The notes beneath the pieces were generated by a model, which was given only the letters and a program-made list of their open reading frames with translations, did no database searches and was not told where the DNA came from. Of a DNA stretch of 49,193 nucleotides, positions 17,984 to 26,294 are shown in pieces (the first letter of the stretch is position 1; each line of letters begins with the position of its first letter). Position numbers and translations under genes: made by a program. Source of the stretch: Deltaproteobacteria bacterium (GTDB lineage Bacteria > Myxococcota_A > Polyangia > JAAYKL01); contig JAFGQN010000025.1 in NCBI GenBank assembly GCA_016935665.1, forward strand, positions 1 through 49,193, in the 5' to 3' direction.

Positions 17984-19549
17984 ATGACAAATACAGCGAA
18001 CACATCAGAGAGCGGCCCCTCGGGCATCGGAAACCGACGCATCATTGCTATTCGCGGGTGTAAAGGCGGTGTGGGCGCCAGTATGATTGCCACCAATCTG
18101 GGAATTTTTCTGGCGCAAATAGGCAAGCGGGTCTTGCTGGTGGATGCGGATTTTAGCAATGGCGCCATGCACTGCTGGCTGGGAAAACTGCAACCGGAAC
18201 GGTTTATCACTCAGGTGCTTCACGAGGGGATGACCATCGAAAAAGCGGCCACGACCACCGATATTACCGGACTGTATCTGTTGGCAGGACGTGCGGGGGC
18301 AGGCGGTACCGGATCCCTGTCCGCGGCACGGGCCGAAACCTTTCTGTGCCAGCTGCGCGCAGTGAGCGTAGACTATGTGATTATCGATTTATCAAGTGAT
18401 TTCGAGGACTTCACGTTGTCGATATTTACCGAAGCCGATTATCCCATCCTGGTGACGGCCCCATTGCCCGATGCGGTTGAAGTTACCTACCGGTTTATGA
18501 ACGCCGCCTGGCTGCATCTGCTATTGGCATCCGACGAAATTCAGGACGAAAAGCTGCTGGCGCAGATTCGAGGGGCGTTGTACCAGCAGGGCGCCCCGGT
18601 TTCACCCCGAGAATTTACATCGACACTTGCAAATTTGGACAGCGATGCCGGCGAAACGGCTAAGGAACTGTCCGTGATGTTTCACCCCCTGCTCGTTATC
18701 AATCAGGTGAAAATAAAGGAAGACGAAGAACTTGGCGCGGCCATGGTATCTGCCGCAGCCCGATGGACCGGACTCAATCCGATGGTGCTGGGCACCATTG
18801 GCTGGGATGAAAATGTGTGGCTCGCCATGCGTCGCTCCCGGGTCCTTCTAATCGAATTCTCCCGCAGCCAGGTATGTAAGGACCTGGAGCAGGTTCTGCG
18901 CCGTATCCTCAGTCTGCAGCACACGGATGTCGCCTCCCGGGTCACCGTTCCGCCGCCCACATTGCGGCAGAACTACTACCAGTTGCTCGAAATATATCCC
19001 GGGGCGTCCGAGGAGGAGATTCGCCGGGCGCACAAGCAGCTGTTCAATTGGTTTGGTCTCGAGGGTCTGGCGGTACGGGGCGCGGCCACCGAGCCGGAAC
19101 GCGAACTGTTGCAGCGCCGTGCCGAAGAAGCCCATGCCAGATTGCTGGACAGGTCTGTAAGGCGCGAGTACGACCGAAAGAATTTTCCCGAGGGATTTAT
19201 CCCCACAGAAGAACAGGACGCCGCCCCCCGTGATAGCATCGCCGGAACGGTAACCGCCACACATGAATCACTGCCCAAAGTGGTGCTGAGGGAAGGGGAT
19301 GTGGTAGACGGGGCCTTTTTAGGCAACCTGCGCAAGGAGCGGGGCGTGGAACTGGCCGACATCTCCAACCGGGCCAAAGTGTCTGTGCGCTACCTAAAGG
19401 CCATCGAACAGGAAAAATTCGCTGATTTGCCCGCTGCCGTATTTACCCGGGGATTTGTCACCGAATTCGCCCGCTTTTTAAAAGTCGACCCCCGAAGAGC
19501 CGCTACGGATTTCATGCGAAAGTACGACAATTGGCAGCGAAAAAGATAG
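17984..19549 (+). CDS. ParA/MinD-like ATPase fused to J-like domain and RodZ-type HTH
   Basis: 521 residues in three parts. Residues 18-300 are a deviant P-loop ATPase of the ParA/MinD class, RGCKGGVGASMIATNLG. It keeps the signature lysine (K27) but has Ala (A32) where the P-loop lysine is expected, as in CpaE/TadZ-type proteins, then VLLVDADFSNG. Residues about 330-395 match a J-domain outline (NYYQLLEI...ASEEEIRRAHKQL...RREYDR), but the HPD tripeptide is missing. Residues about 448-515 resemble the N-terminal HTH of RodZ (LRKERGVELADISNRAKVSVRYLKAIEQ...AVFTRGFV). It is probably a cytoplasmic positioning or regulatory adaptor. The ribosome-binding site is weak. Confidence 0.85.
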   Translation: MTNTANTSESGPSGIGNRRIIAIRGCKGGVGASMIATNLGIFLAQIGKRVLLVDADFSNGAMHCWLGKLQPERFITQVLHEGMTIEKAATTTDITGLYLLAGRAGAGGTGSLSAARAETFLCQLRAVSVDYVIIDLSSDFEDFTLSIFTEADYPILVTAPLPDAVEVTYRFMNAAWLHLLLASDEIQDEKLLAQIRGALYQQGAPVSPREFTSTLANLDSDAGETAKELSVMFHPLLVINQVKIKEDEELGAAMVSAAARWTGLNPMVLGTIGWDENVWLAMRRSRVLLIEFSRSQVCKDLEQVLRRILSLQHTDVASRVTVPPPTLRQNYYQLLEIYPGASEEEIRRAHKQLFNWFGLEGLAVRGAATEPERELLQRRAEEAHARLLDRSVRREYDRKNFPEGFIPTEEQDAAPRDSIAGTVTATHESLPKVVLREGDVVDGAFLGNLRKERGVELADISNRAKVSVRYLKAIEQEKFADLPAAVFTRGFVTEFARFLKVDPRRAATDFMRKYDNWQRKR

Positions 19550-19643
19550 GGCATATTCCTGTTTTGTGCCGCAAACACGAATGGACATCGGCAGACCCCA
19601 ACGCTGGGGCCAGGGGAATGAATCGTTTTGGATACATGTATTG

Positions 19644-19661
19644 TACGGCTTCGCCGTTTAA
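19644..19661 (+). terminator. Weak candidate terminator after the ParA-J-HTH gene
   Basis: The hairpin acggcttcgccgt is followed by a mixed T-rich stretch (ttaacttgattt). It sits in the 218-nt gap between two plus-strand genes. A second small hairpin, ccccaacgctgggg, lies near 19600. Neither has a clean T-run. Confidence 0.25.
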
Positions 19662-19767
19662 CTTGATTTACAATGTTCACCTACCATATTATCGTTAGAG
19701 AATTGGTTTCCGACTGCCACAGTATGTTTCAGATGTTGCAGGTGGAAACGCGACAGGGGTTCAATTT

Positions 19768-21714
19768 ATGAAATCTTCCACGCAAGTTGCGGATTTATTA
19801 CTGTCAAACGGTGTGATTACAAAGGGAGCTCACAACAAAGCGGTCGAGTATATGAATAACTTCGACTGCCATATCATTGATGCCCTGATTGACAGCAATA
19901 TGATAGAAGAAGAAGCGCTGATAAAATGGCTGGCGCAGCAGCACCGCACTAAGTTTGTGACCACTTCCAAACTCAAAATCGCTAAAATCGGCCAACTGGT
20001 GCTGCAGAAAATTCCACCGGACGTGGCGTCAAAATACAACGTGTTTCCCATTCTTTTCGACCAACCGTCGGGGACCCTGTCGGTGGTGACCAGCGATCCT
20101 GCCAATATTTCAATGATTGATGGGATTCGCAAGTTGGCCGGCGCCGCCCAAATCCGGTGCTTTGTGGCGCGCCCTGCAGCGATAAATGCGGCCATCAATA
20201 AGTTTTACAAGGGCGATATTCATGCATTTACCGCCATCGACAAGGAATCCATCGCCGCATTCCAAAGCATGATGGATGTTTACGAGCGCAACCTGCTCGA
20301 TGAGGGGGCCATGGTGGCGGCCAGTGCCGAGGCGTCCACGATGGGGCGCAAGGAACAGGTGTTGTCGGAGGAGGATTTGGCCCGCAGTGATCGTGTCAGT
20401 CTGATGTCCGGCGGCGCCAAATCCAGTGGCCACTCTCTGGAGCTGGCCAAAGTGATGGTGTCTCTTCTGGAAAGCACCCGGGAAAATCTGAGTGGACACT
20501 CGGTGCTCACTTCCAATTACACGCAAAAGATGTGCGAACGAATGGGGCTGCCCCATTCGGAAACATCGGCCATTACGCTGGCGGCTCTGCTGCACGACGT
20601 GGGTAAAAGCGGCCCCTACCATCTGACAGCATTCAATGTGGCCGAATGGCAGGGACATCGCACCAATGCCCAAAAGCGATATGAAACACCGGTGCGTATT
20701 TTTGAAACAGCGGAATTGCCGCGTTCCACCATCCAGTCCCTGCGCAGCATGTACGAGCGCGTGGATGGTCTGGGAATGCCCGACGGATTGCGCAAAAACG
20801 AAATACCGCTGGGATCACGCATCATTGCCATTGCCGACACCTTTACCGATTTAACATCCAATCCGCGAAATCCCTACCGTCGGCAGTTGACCACCACAGA
20901 AGCGATGCAGGTGATTGACCAGGGCAAAAATACAGTTTTCGACGGCAATCTGGTCGCCCTGTTTACACTGGTAGTCACCGGCGACGATTTGAAGCGGAAA
21001 TTGCTCACCGGCGCGCAATCCGTGCTGGTGGTGGATTCAGATGCGGAGCAGTGCGCCATTATGGAGATGCAGCTCACCGCCCGGGGCTTTAAAACAAAAA
21101 CGGTTCGACGCGCCGATGAAGCGATTCGCATGCTTATCAATGAACCGGCAAATCTGATTTTGTCCGAGGTGGAGTTGAAGCCGTTCGACGGATTTGAGTT
21201 TAAAAGTCGCCTCAATGAAGACAAACGCACATCGGATATTCCACTGTTTTATTTTACCGCCCGGGCCGATGGCAAAGACGTGGACCGGGGCTTCAGTCTG
21301 GGCGCCGCCGATTATCTGGTAAAGCCGTCAAACATTGAAGTGGTGGCCACCAAAATCCAGAAGTATCTCTCCAGGGAAGCGCCCCGCGCCGGTGCCGACG
21401 GTGTGTCGGGGTCCCTCAAGGAAATGTCCATTCCGGATTTGGTTCAAATTCTGTCCCACGGTCAAAAGACCGGCATGCTGAAATTGGGATTTCAAAACGG
21501 ACTTCATGGGGAAATTCACTTTGTGCGGGGCGACATTTACAACGCCATGTACGGCAAATCCCGAGGCGAAGAGGCGTTTTTTACCATGTTAAAACACCGG
21601 GAAGGCAATTTTTCGATTGATCCTGGATTTGAAGCGGAATCCAAAATTATCAATATGACTGCCGAGATGCTGCTGCTGGAAGGCATGCGGCGCATGGATG
21701 AAGAAAACCGGTGA
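19768..21714 (+). CDS. HD-GYP-type protein with MshEN-like, degenerate receiver and DUF4388 domains
   Basis: 648 residues. Residues 1-145 resemble the MshEN/T2SSE N-terminal domain, which binds c-di-GMP in some ATPases. Residues about 245-390 are an HD-GYP-like domain with LLHDVGK (H276, D277) and ERVDGLGMPDG, where GYP is replaced by G336-M337-P338. Residues about 415-530 are a CheY-like receiver with the acidic pair (D423, D425) and the conserved lysine (K519), but the phosphorylation site is Glu (SEVEL, E467). The C-terminus (about 545-640) is a DUF4388 domain, common in Myxococcota regulators. It is likely a c-di-GMP effector or hydrolase with a locked-on or dead receiver. AGGGG lies 8 nt before the ATG. 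Confidence 0.85.
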   Translation: MKSSTQVADLLLSNGVITKGAHNKAVEYMNNFDCHIIDALIDSNMIEEEALIKWLAQQHRTKFVTTSKLKIAKIGQLVLQKIPPDVASKYNVFPILFDQPSGTLSVVTSDPANISMIDGIRKLAGAAQIRCFVARPAAINAAINKFYKGDIHAFTAIDKESIAAFQSMMDVYERNLLDEGAMVAASAEASTMGRKEQVLSEEDLARSDRVSLMSGGAKSSGHSLELAKVMVSLLESTRENLSGHSVLTSNYTQKMCERMGLPHSETSAITLAALLHDVGKSGPYHLTAFNVAEWQGHRTNAQKRYETPVRIFETAELPRSTIQSLRSMYERVDGLGMPDGLRKNEIPLGSRIIAIADTFTDLTSNPRNPYRRQLTTTEAMQVIDQGKNTVFDGNLVALFTLVVTGDDLKRKLLTGAQSVLVVDSDAEQCAIMEMQLTARGFKTKTVRRADEAIRMLINEPANLILSEVELKPFDGFEFKSRLNEDKRTSDIPLFYFTARADGKDVDRGFSLGAADYLVKPSNIEVVATKIQKYLSREAPRAGADGVSGSLKEMSIPDLVQILSHGQKTGMLKLGFQNGLHGEIHFVRGDIYNAMYGKSRGEEAFFTMLKHREGNFSIDPGFEAESKIINMTAEMLLLEGMRRMDEENR

Positions 21715-21744
21715 CGCCGGCGCCTGGACCCATTTCGGAATCGG

Positions 21745-22503
21745 CTAACGGTTCAATCTGGCATGAACCGCGATTTGCCGGGTATCTTCGGTAAGCCCAC
21801 CCGCCTCATCACTTTCGGCGAAATCCGCACGAATGGCCGTGACTACAAAGCCCGCATGGTGCAACAGGTCGCGTATCTGATGCACGTACAGGCAGCGCTG
21901 AGCGATGGTGTGTTCCAGCTGCTGTTCCTTTGCCGTTCCTGCGTTCATCACGAAAATATAAGATGTATCGAATCGCTGAGGATCGCCGGTGGACAGGGTT
22001 TTTTCGTACACCTCCACCCGTTTGCCGTCATCGTCAATAACCGCGGTGTCCACGTAGGCCTCATCTTCGATGCCGTCGTTCTCGAAATCATCGGGAACGT
22101 GGTACACATCAAAAATCAATTCGCCGTCGTCCAGCAGATGCGCGGCCGCACGCGCAAATACCTTTGCCACGTCGTCCAGGGACAACATGCAGAGCAACCC
22201 ATTAAAAGGAATGATAATTCGGTGAAACTTTTCGCCCAAATCAAAGGAGCGCATATCTGACAGATGAACTGGAACCGGTGAGGCAAAACGGGACATGGCG
22301 TTTAAAAATCCATCGCGCATCTGCGCATCGTTGTCCAGCCCCACCACATGACAGCCGGCGTCCATAAGTGCGGCGGCCACGCGACCATTTCCGCACCCCA
22401 GCTCCAAAACAGTCATCCCTGCCTGGCAGTGTTTGACGTAGTATGCCACATCCCCTGGATTTCCGGTATGCAGCAGGTTGTACAATCTGTGAATGGTGGA
22501 CAT
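21745..22503 (-). CDS. SAM-dependent class I methyltransferase
   Basis: 252 residues from the ATG at 22503, preceded by AGGGAG within the end of the upstream gene; a longer open frame to 22590 is ignored. Motif I is TVLELGCGNGRVAAALMDAGCHVVGLDND, which binds SAM, and a motif-IV-like region reads RIIIPFNGLLCMLSLDDV. The substrate cannot be read from the sequence; the fold is that of small-molecule methyltransferases. It starts 1 nt after the stop codon of the HEAT lipoprotein gene, so translation is probably coupled, and it is the last gene of the run beginning at 28163. Confidence 0.85.
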   Translation of the reverse strand: MSTIHRLYNLLHTGNPGDVAYYVKHCQAGMTVLELGCGNGRVAAALMDAGCHVVGLDNDAQMRDGFLNAMSRFASPVPVHLSDMRSFDLGEKFHRIIIPFNGLLCMLSLDDVAKVFARAAAHLLDDGELIFDVYHVPDDFENDGIEDEAYVDTAVIDDDGKRVEVYEKTLSTGDPQRFDTSYIFVMNAGTAKEQQLEHTIAQRCLYVHQIRDLLHHAGFVVTAIRADFAESDEAGGLTEDTRQIAVHARLNR

Positions 22504-22504
22504 A

Positions 22505-23749
22505 TTACTCCCTTTGCCACTGTGAAACCGCCACTGCTGCCGCCAGCCGAACATCCTGACGCGAATGGGCCAGCAAAGACACAAACACATCTCTCAATTG
22601 GGGGATAAATCGATATCGGGCCACCGTATCTGCAGCTACATCAGCGGATCTCAACCGCCAGCGCAATTGCCGAAGCGCCCGAATGTCTCCGGACTGGGCC
22701 AGCAGCAGCTGGGCATTTTCGTTTCCCGCTTTCCCGTTTTCTTCCAGTTTCGTCCGCGCCTTTTCAAGATACACGCCCCGTCCAAACAGATACATGGCCG
22801 CAGCGGTGCTTACCGCCGAAGACGGATCATCAATGAGGTGCAAAATTCGCTCATCGGCGTTTTCGATATTTCCATAGCGTAACAAGGTAATTGCTTCGAC
22901 GCGAATGGCGTCATTCGTTGCGTCCAGGGCATCGAGCAACCGCGCTTTCCCTTCTGGCAGATGCCGATGGGCCAGCTCCGCCGCTGCCTGCAATCGGGCC
23001 TCTGTCATGGGGCCTTTGGCAAATCGCACCAGCCAGTTCATGTCTGTTTGTGTGGCGATTTGCAGCAACCCCTGCAGCGCAGCGCGCTGGACACCCATGT
23101 TGGCATCATTGGCGATGGTCTCTCTGAGTAAAATGGTGTGACGCTGTTCCAGCACGAAACCGCATCGAGCTGCGGCGGCCCGAACATGGGGGAGTGGATC
23201 GTTTTTCAGTCGTTCCACCAGAATGTCAGCGGTGTCGAACTGTGCAGGAAGGCGACACAGCGCAGCGACCGCCGCCGCGCGAACGGTGCTGTTCAAATCC
23301 TGGGTCATCAGGTGCAGTTTGCTGCGTGAAAGCATTGACGAAAGCGTGGTGGCCGCCAGTGCGCGCAGGTCGCTATTGTCACTGTCCAGATAGTAGCGGC
23401 CGGGATTTTGGGCCAGACGCGTGTTGCGGTTCAGAACAATTTCGGCCATTTGTGCCGCAACTTCATTCCGGTGCTGTCCGCGGAGTGCCAACAGCGCCTC
23501 GTGGCCCGCGTCCGTGGATTCGGGCAGTGCCAATACCATGGATTTGGGCGCGTCGCTTTCGAGGGCAGCCTGTTGAATGATGCGCACTGCCAGTTGAAAC
23601 TCCAGCTGGGCATTTCCATTTGTGCGACGTAAAGCCGTTTGCCAGTCTTTTTGAACGACCGCTGTTTCAATGGGGGCAAACGCAGCACCACAGCCCGCAT
23701 ACAACGCGGCCCAAAAGAGACATCCACACAAATAAAAACGGTGATTCAT
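22505..23749 (-). CDS. HEAT-repeat lipoprotein
   Basis: 414 residues with a lipoprotein signal (MNHRFYLCGCLFWAALYAGC). The mature part is built of HEAT/PBS-lyase-like helical pairs: LRALAATTLSSMLSRS, VRAAAVAALCRLP, VRAAAARCGFVL, IRVEAITLLRYGN. Such solenoids act as scaffolds rather than enzymes. Its ATG overlaps the stop of the upstream ROK kinase gene by the ATGA arrangement (23746-23749), and the methyltransferase follows after 1 nt, so the three are very likely co-translated. Lipidation implies a periplasmic or outer-membrane place, which is odd beside two cytoplasmic enzymes. Confidence 0.8.
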   Translation of the reverse strand: MNHRFYLCGCLFWAALYAGCGAAFAPIETAVVQKDWQTALRRTNGNAQLEFQLAVRIIQQAALESDAPKSMVLALPESTDAGHEALLALRGQHRNEVAAQMAEIVLNRNTRLAQNPGRYYLDSDNSDLRALAATTLSSMLSRSKLHLMTQDLNSTVRAAAVAALCRLPAQFDTADILVERLKNDPLPHVRAAAARCGFVLEQRHTILLRETIANDANMGVQRAALQGLLQIATQTDMNWLVRFAKGPMTEARLQAAAELAHRHLPEGKARLLDALDATNDAIRVEAITLLRYGNIENADERILHLIDDPSSAVSTAAAMYLFGRGVYLEKARTKLEENGKAGNENAQLLLAQSGDIRALRQLRWRLRSADVAADTVARYRFIPQLRDVFVSLLAHSRQDVRLAAAVAVSQWQRE

Positions 23750-24645
23750 GAATCAACACTCAGCAGCGCCGCACCCAGGACGCCCGCGGAATCGCCCAGT
23801 TGATTTTGAACGATGGGCGTATGACAGATATCGCTGAACACATACTGCGCTACTTTTTCAAATCCGAGTCCATAGAGCTGGGGCACATTGGAAACGCCTC
23901 CTCCCAGAACGATGATGTCCGGGTCGAGAATATTGATCACATTGGAAAGGGCGCGTCCATAGTTGTCCAACAGGGTTTCGATGCTCTGACACGCCGCAAT
24001 ATCGCCCGAATTTTCCTTTTCGAGAATTCTTTGCAATGGCAGGCGCATGCCGGTGATGGATTCAAAAAAGTTTTCCACCCCAGGACCCGAAATAAACTGT
24101 TCCACGCAACCGCGTTTTCCGCAGTAGCATCGATCGGGGTGATCGGGCCAGAGCGTGGTATGACCCCATTCGCCGCAGATGGTGTGTGGGCCATCGCGAA
24201 ACGCGCCGTTGATCACCAGCCCGCCGCCAACGCCGGTGCCCATAATGACACCAAATACCATATCGTGTCCTTTGCCCGCCCCCAGTTGCGCTTCCGCCAG
24301 GGCGAAGCAGTTGGCGTCGTTGGCAAAGCGCAGCAAAAGCGGCACTCTGGCCTGAACATCCTGTCTGAACAGGCGGCCATTAAGGCATGTAGTGTTTGAG
24401 TTTTTAATTCGTCCTTCGCCATCGGTACTGCCCGGCATGCCCACACCAACGGCATGGATGCCGGGATAGTCTTTGATGAACTCCACAATAAAGCGGGACA
24501 CGGTTTCCACCAGCGCATCATATCCGTTGTGGGCGCGGGTGGGAATCCGCGTTCGGTTGAGGACGTGTAATTCGCCGGCCCGCTCGATGGCGACTGCCTC
24601 AATCTTTGTTCCACCAATATCAATGCCAACCGATGCGATGCTCAT
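23746..24645 (-). CDS. ROK-family sugar kinase (fructokinase/glucokinase-like)
   Basis: 299 residues, the usual ROK length. It has the phosphate-1 motif VGIDIGGTKIEAVAI, catalytic-region FANDANCFALAEA, GTGVGGGLVING, GEWGH, and the ROK zinc motif CYCGKRGCVEQFISGPG. IKNSNTTCLNG and GEWGH...CYCGK look closest to E. coli Mak fructokinase among ROK kinases I can recall. Glucose or N-acetyl sugars remain possible substrates. It phosphorylates a free hexose at C6 in the cytoplasm. It lies 16 nt after the zinc-ribbon gene and overlaps the HEAT gene. Confidence 0.9.
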   Translation of the reverse strand: MSIASVGIDIGGTKIEAVAIERAGELHVLNRTRIPTRAHNGYDALVETVSRFIVEFIKDYPGIHAVGVGMPGSTDGEGRIKNSNTTCLNGRLFRQDVQARVPLLLRFANDANCFALAEAQLGAGKGHDMVFGVIMGTGVGGGLVINGAFRDGPHTICGEWGHTTLWPDHPDRCYCGKRGCVEQFISGPGVENFFESITGMRLPLQRILEKENSGDIAACQSIETLLDNYGRALSNVINILDPDIIVLGGGVSNVPQLYGLGFEKVAQYVFSDICHTPIVQNQLGDSAGVLGAALLSVDS

Positions 24646-24661
24646 GGTTTAATGGAGATCC

Positions 24662-25150
24662 TTAAAAGCCGCTCTTGTTGCCACCGCACATAAAGCACCC
24701 CACCACTTTGCCGTCGGTGCTGTAGTGCAGATTGTAGCTGTGAACGCTGCGATTGCAGACGGGACAGACAGATGGGCCCGACACAGGGGCGGAAAATTCC
24801 GGCTCAGCATGGGACTTCGCGTTCATCGCGTCATTCTCCATGTCGGATTCGTCGGGATCCTTGAAAACCGGTACCGGCGGCGCCACCGAATACAATTTAA
24901 TCGATTCGAATCGAATGCGCTGCTCAGACCCCAGTGCCATCAATTTGCGATGCACCCGCCGACAGGTGTCTTCCATGTCGCTGTTGGAAAGCGTATCCCC
25001 CACCCGTTCACCGGCAATCCAGTCCTTGCGTCCCACAGGGGTGAGTTCAATTTCGGTATCCGTCTGCTCAACGAGCGTGCGCACCGCATCTCTGAGGGAC
25101 TGTTCCGCCTTTATTCCAATTAAGATATCCAAACTTTTTATAGTACTCAT
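24662..25150 (-). CDS. Conserved-looking zinc-ribbon protein, unknown function
   Basis: 162 residues; start at 25150 with AGAAAG upstream. The N-terminal 85 residues form a compact, charged alpha/beta-like region (DILIGIKAEQSLRDAVRTLVEQ). The C-terminus has two CxxC knuckles (CPVCNRS and CFMCGG) with a His-rich stretch between, as in a zinc ribbon. No signal peptide or membrane segment. It sits between the glycosyltransferase and the ROK kinase and probably shares their transcript. I do not recognise a named family. Confidence 0.6.
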   Translation of the reverse strand: MSTIKSLDILIGIKAEQSLRDAVRTLVEQTDTEIELTPVGRKDWIAGERVGDTLSNSDMEDTCRRVHRKLMALGSEQRIRFESIKLYSVAPPVPVFKDPDESDMENDAMNAKSHAEPEFSAPVSGPSVCPVCNRSVHSYNLHYSTDGKVVGCFMCGGNKSGF

Positions 25151-25209
25151 ATTGTCTTTCTGAGATAAACCAACTTGGAAAATTTCGCAATATGCCTCAT
25201 TGGTCTCTC

Positions 25210-26259
25210 CTAATTCAATACATCCTGAAATACCGACATGAAATCATTGTATTGCTTTTCAAGTGAAAAATTCTCCATATGCAGATTGCCCGCTTCTATC
25301 ATTTGATTGCGGTAGGCTTCGTCTTCCATTTGATGAATGGCCCTGGCCCATGAATGGACGTTGGCGAAATCATCGATGAGCAGTCCTCCATCGCCCACCG
25401 ATTCCGGCAGTCCCCCCGTGTTGGACGCGACAACGGGAATCTGGTTGTACATGGCCTCAAGGGCCACCCGCCCAAACGGTTCTTCCCACTGGGACGGGAT
25501 TATCAGTGTTCGCGTCAAATTGTAGATGGTGGCCACATCCGGTGATCTGCGCGCGTGAACCACATTTCCCGACCGCACCAGCGCCACCCCGTGAGAACGG
25601 GCGTCCATAAACCCCTCCACAAACAGAAAGGAGTGGTCCGGCAGCTCTTCTTTGACCAGCTGTTCCACAATATCAAGGCCTTTGCGGGAACTGGGATTGA
25701 AAAAGGTAATGAAATCGCCATGGGCTTCGGTCACTTTAAAGGTCTTGCTGCTGGGCACGGGATAAATCACTTTTGCCTCCCGTTGCCACTGTTCGCGAAT
25801 ACGGCCCACCATAAATTCGCTGTTGGTCATGATTTGCGCGATTTTGTGATGGATGTCCTCAAACAGTTTCATTACCGGTTCCAGTTCATGGATGTAAATG
25901 ACCACCGGAAGTGAATAGTGGTCGAACAGATGCATCATTCGATGAACGTCATCAACGCTGCAGGAGGTTTCCGGTGAAGACGTCATTACAATATCGGGGC
26001 GAAAAGATTCAATGGTGGCGGAAAGTCGCCGGATAAAATCACTTTGAACCAGGTTTACCCGAACCCCATCGGCCACGTATCCCCGCTGCCTGGTGGTGCC
26101 CTCCACATTCGGCGCCACCATGCCAAATACCCGTACGTTCACCCCGTTTCGCCGAAGGCGCCTGGCGAACTCATGATTGGCGATGTCCGCGCCGCTCACC
26201 ATGGTGGGAAACCACCAGCGGTGATTTGCTATCAGCAATTTGAGCGCTTTTCGGGGCAT
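25210..26259 (-). CDS. GT-B glycosyltransferase (GT4-like)
   Basis: 349 residues. The N-terminal half has the Rossmann entry LLIANHRWWFPTMVSGADIANHEFARRLRRNGVNVRVF. The C-terminal half carries the GT4 donor-binding signature PSQWEEPFGRVALEAMYNQIPVVASNTGGLPESVGDGG, with the E-x7-E pair. It probably transfers a sugar from a nucleotide-sugar donor to lipid, protein or polysaccharide. AGGA stands about 9 nt before the ATG. It starts 35 nt after the methionine-cycle gene and is read in the same direction. Confidence 0.9.
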   Translation of the reverse strand: MPRKALKLLIANHRWWFPTMVSGADIANHEFARRLRRNGVNVRVFGMVAPNVEGTTRQRGYVADGVRVNLVQSDFIRRLSATIESFRPDIVMTSSPETSCSVDDVHRMMHLFDHYSLPVVIYIHELEPVMKLFEDIHHKIAQIMTNSEFMVGRIREQWQREAKVIYPVPSSKTFKVTEAHGDFITFFNPSSRKGLDIVEQLVKEELPDHSFLFVEGFMDARSHGVALVRSGNVVHARRSPDVATIYNLTRTLIIPSQWEEPFGRVALEAMYNQIPVVASNTGGLPESVGDGGLLIDDFANVHSWARAIHQMEDEAYRNQMIEAGNLHMENFSLEKQYNDFMSVFQDVLN

Positions 26260-26294
26260 GATGCATTCCTGTTGTGTCGATTTATGTCGACAGT

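Noticed and set aside
17959-17984. Alternative ATG upstream of the ParA-like fusion
   Set aside because: Out of frame with the gene (23 nt before the chosen ATG).
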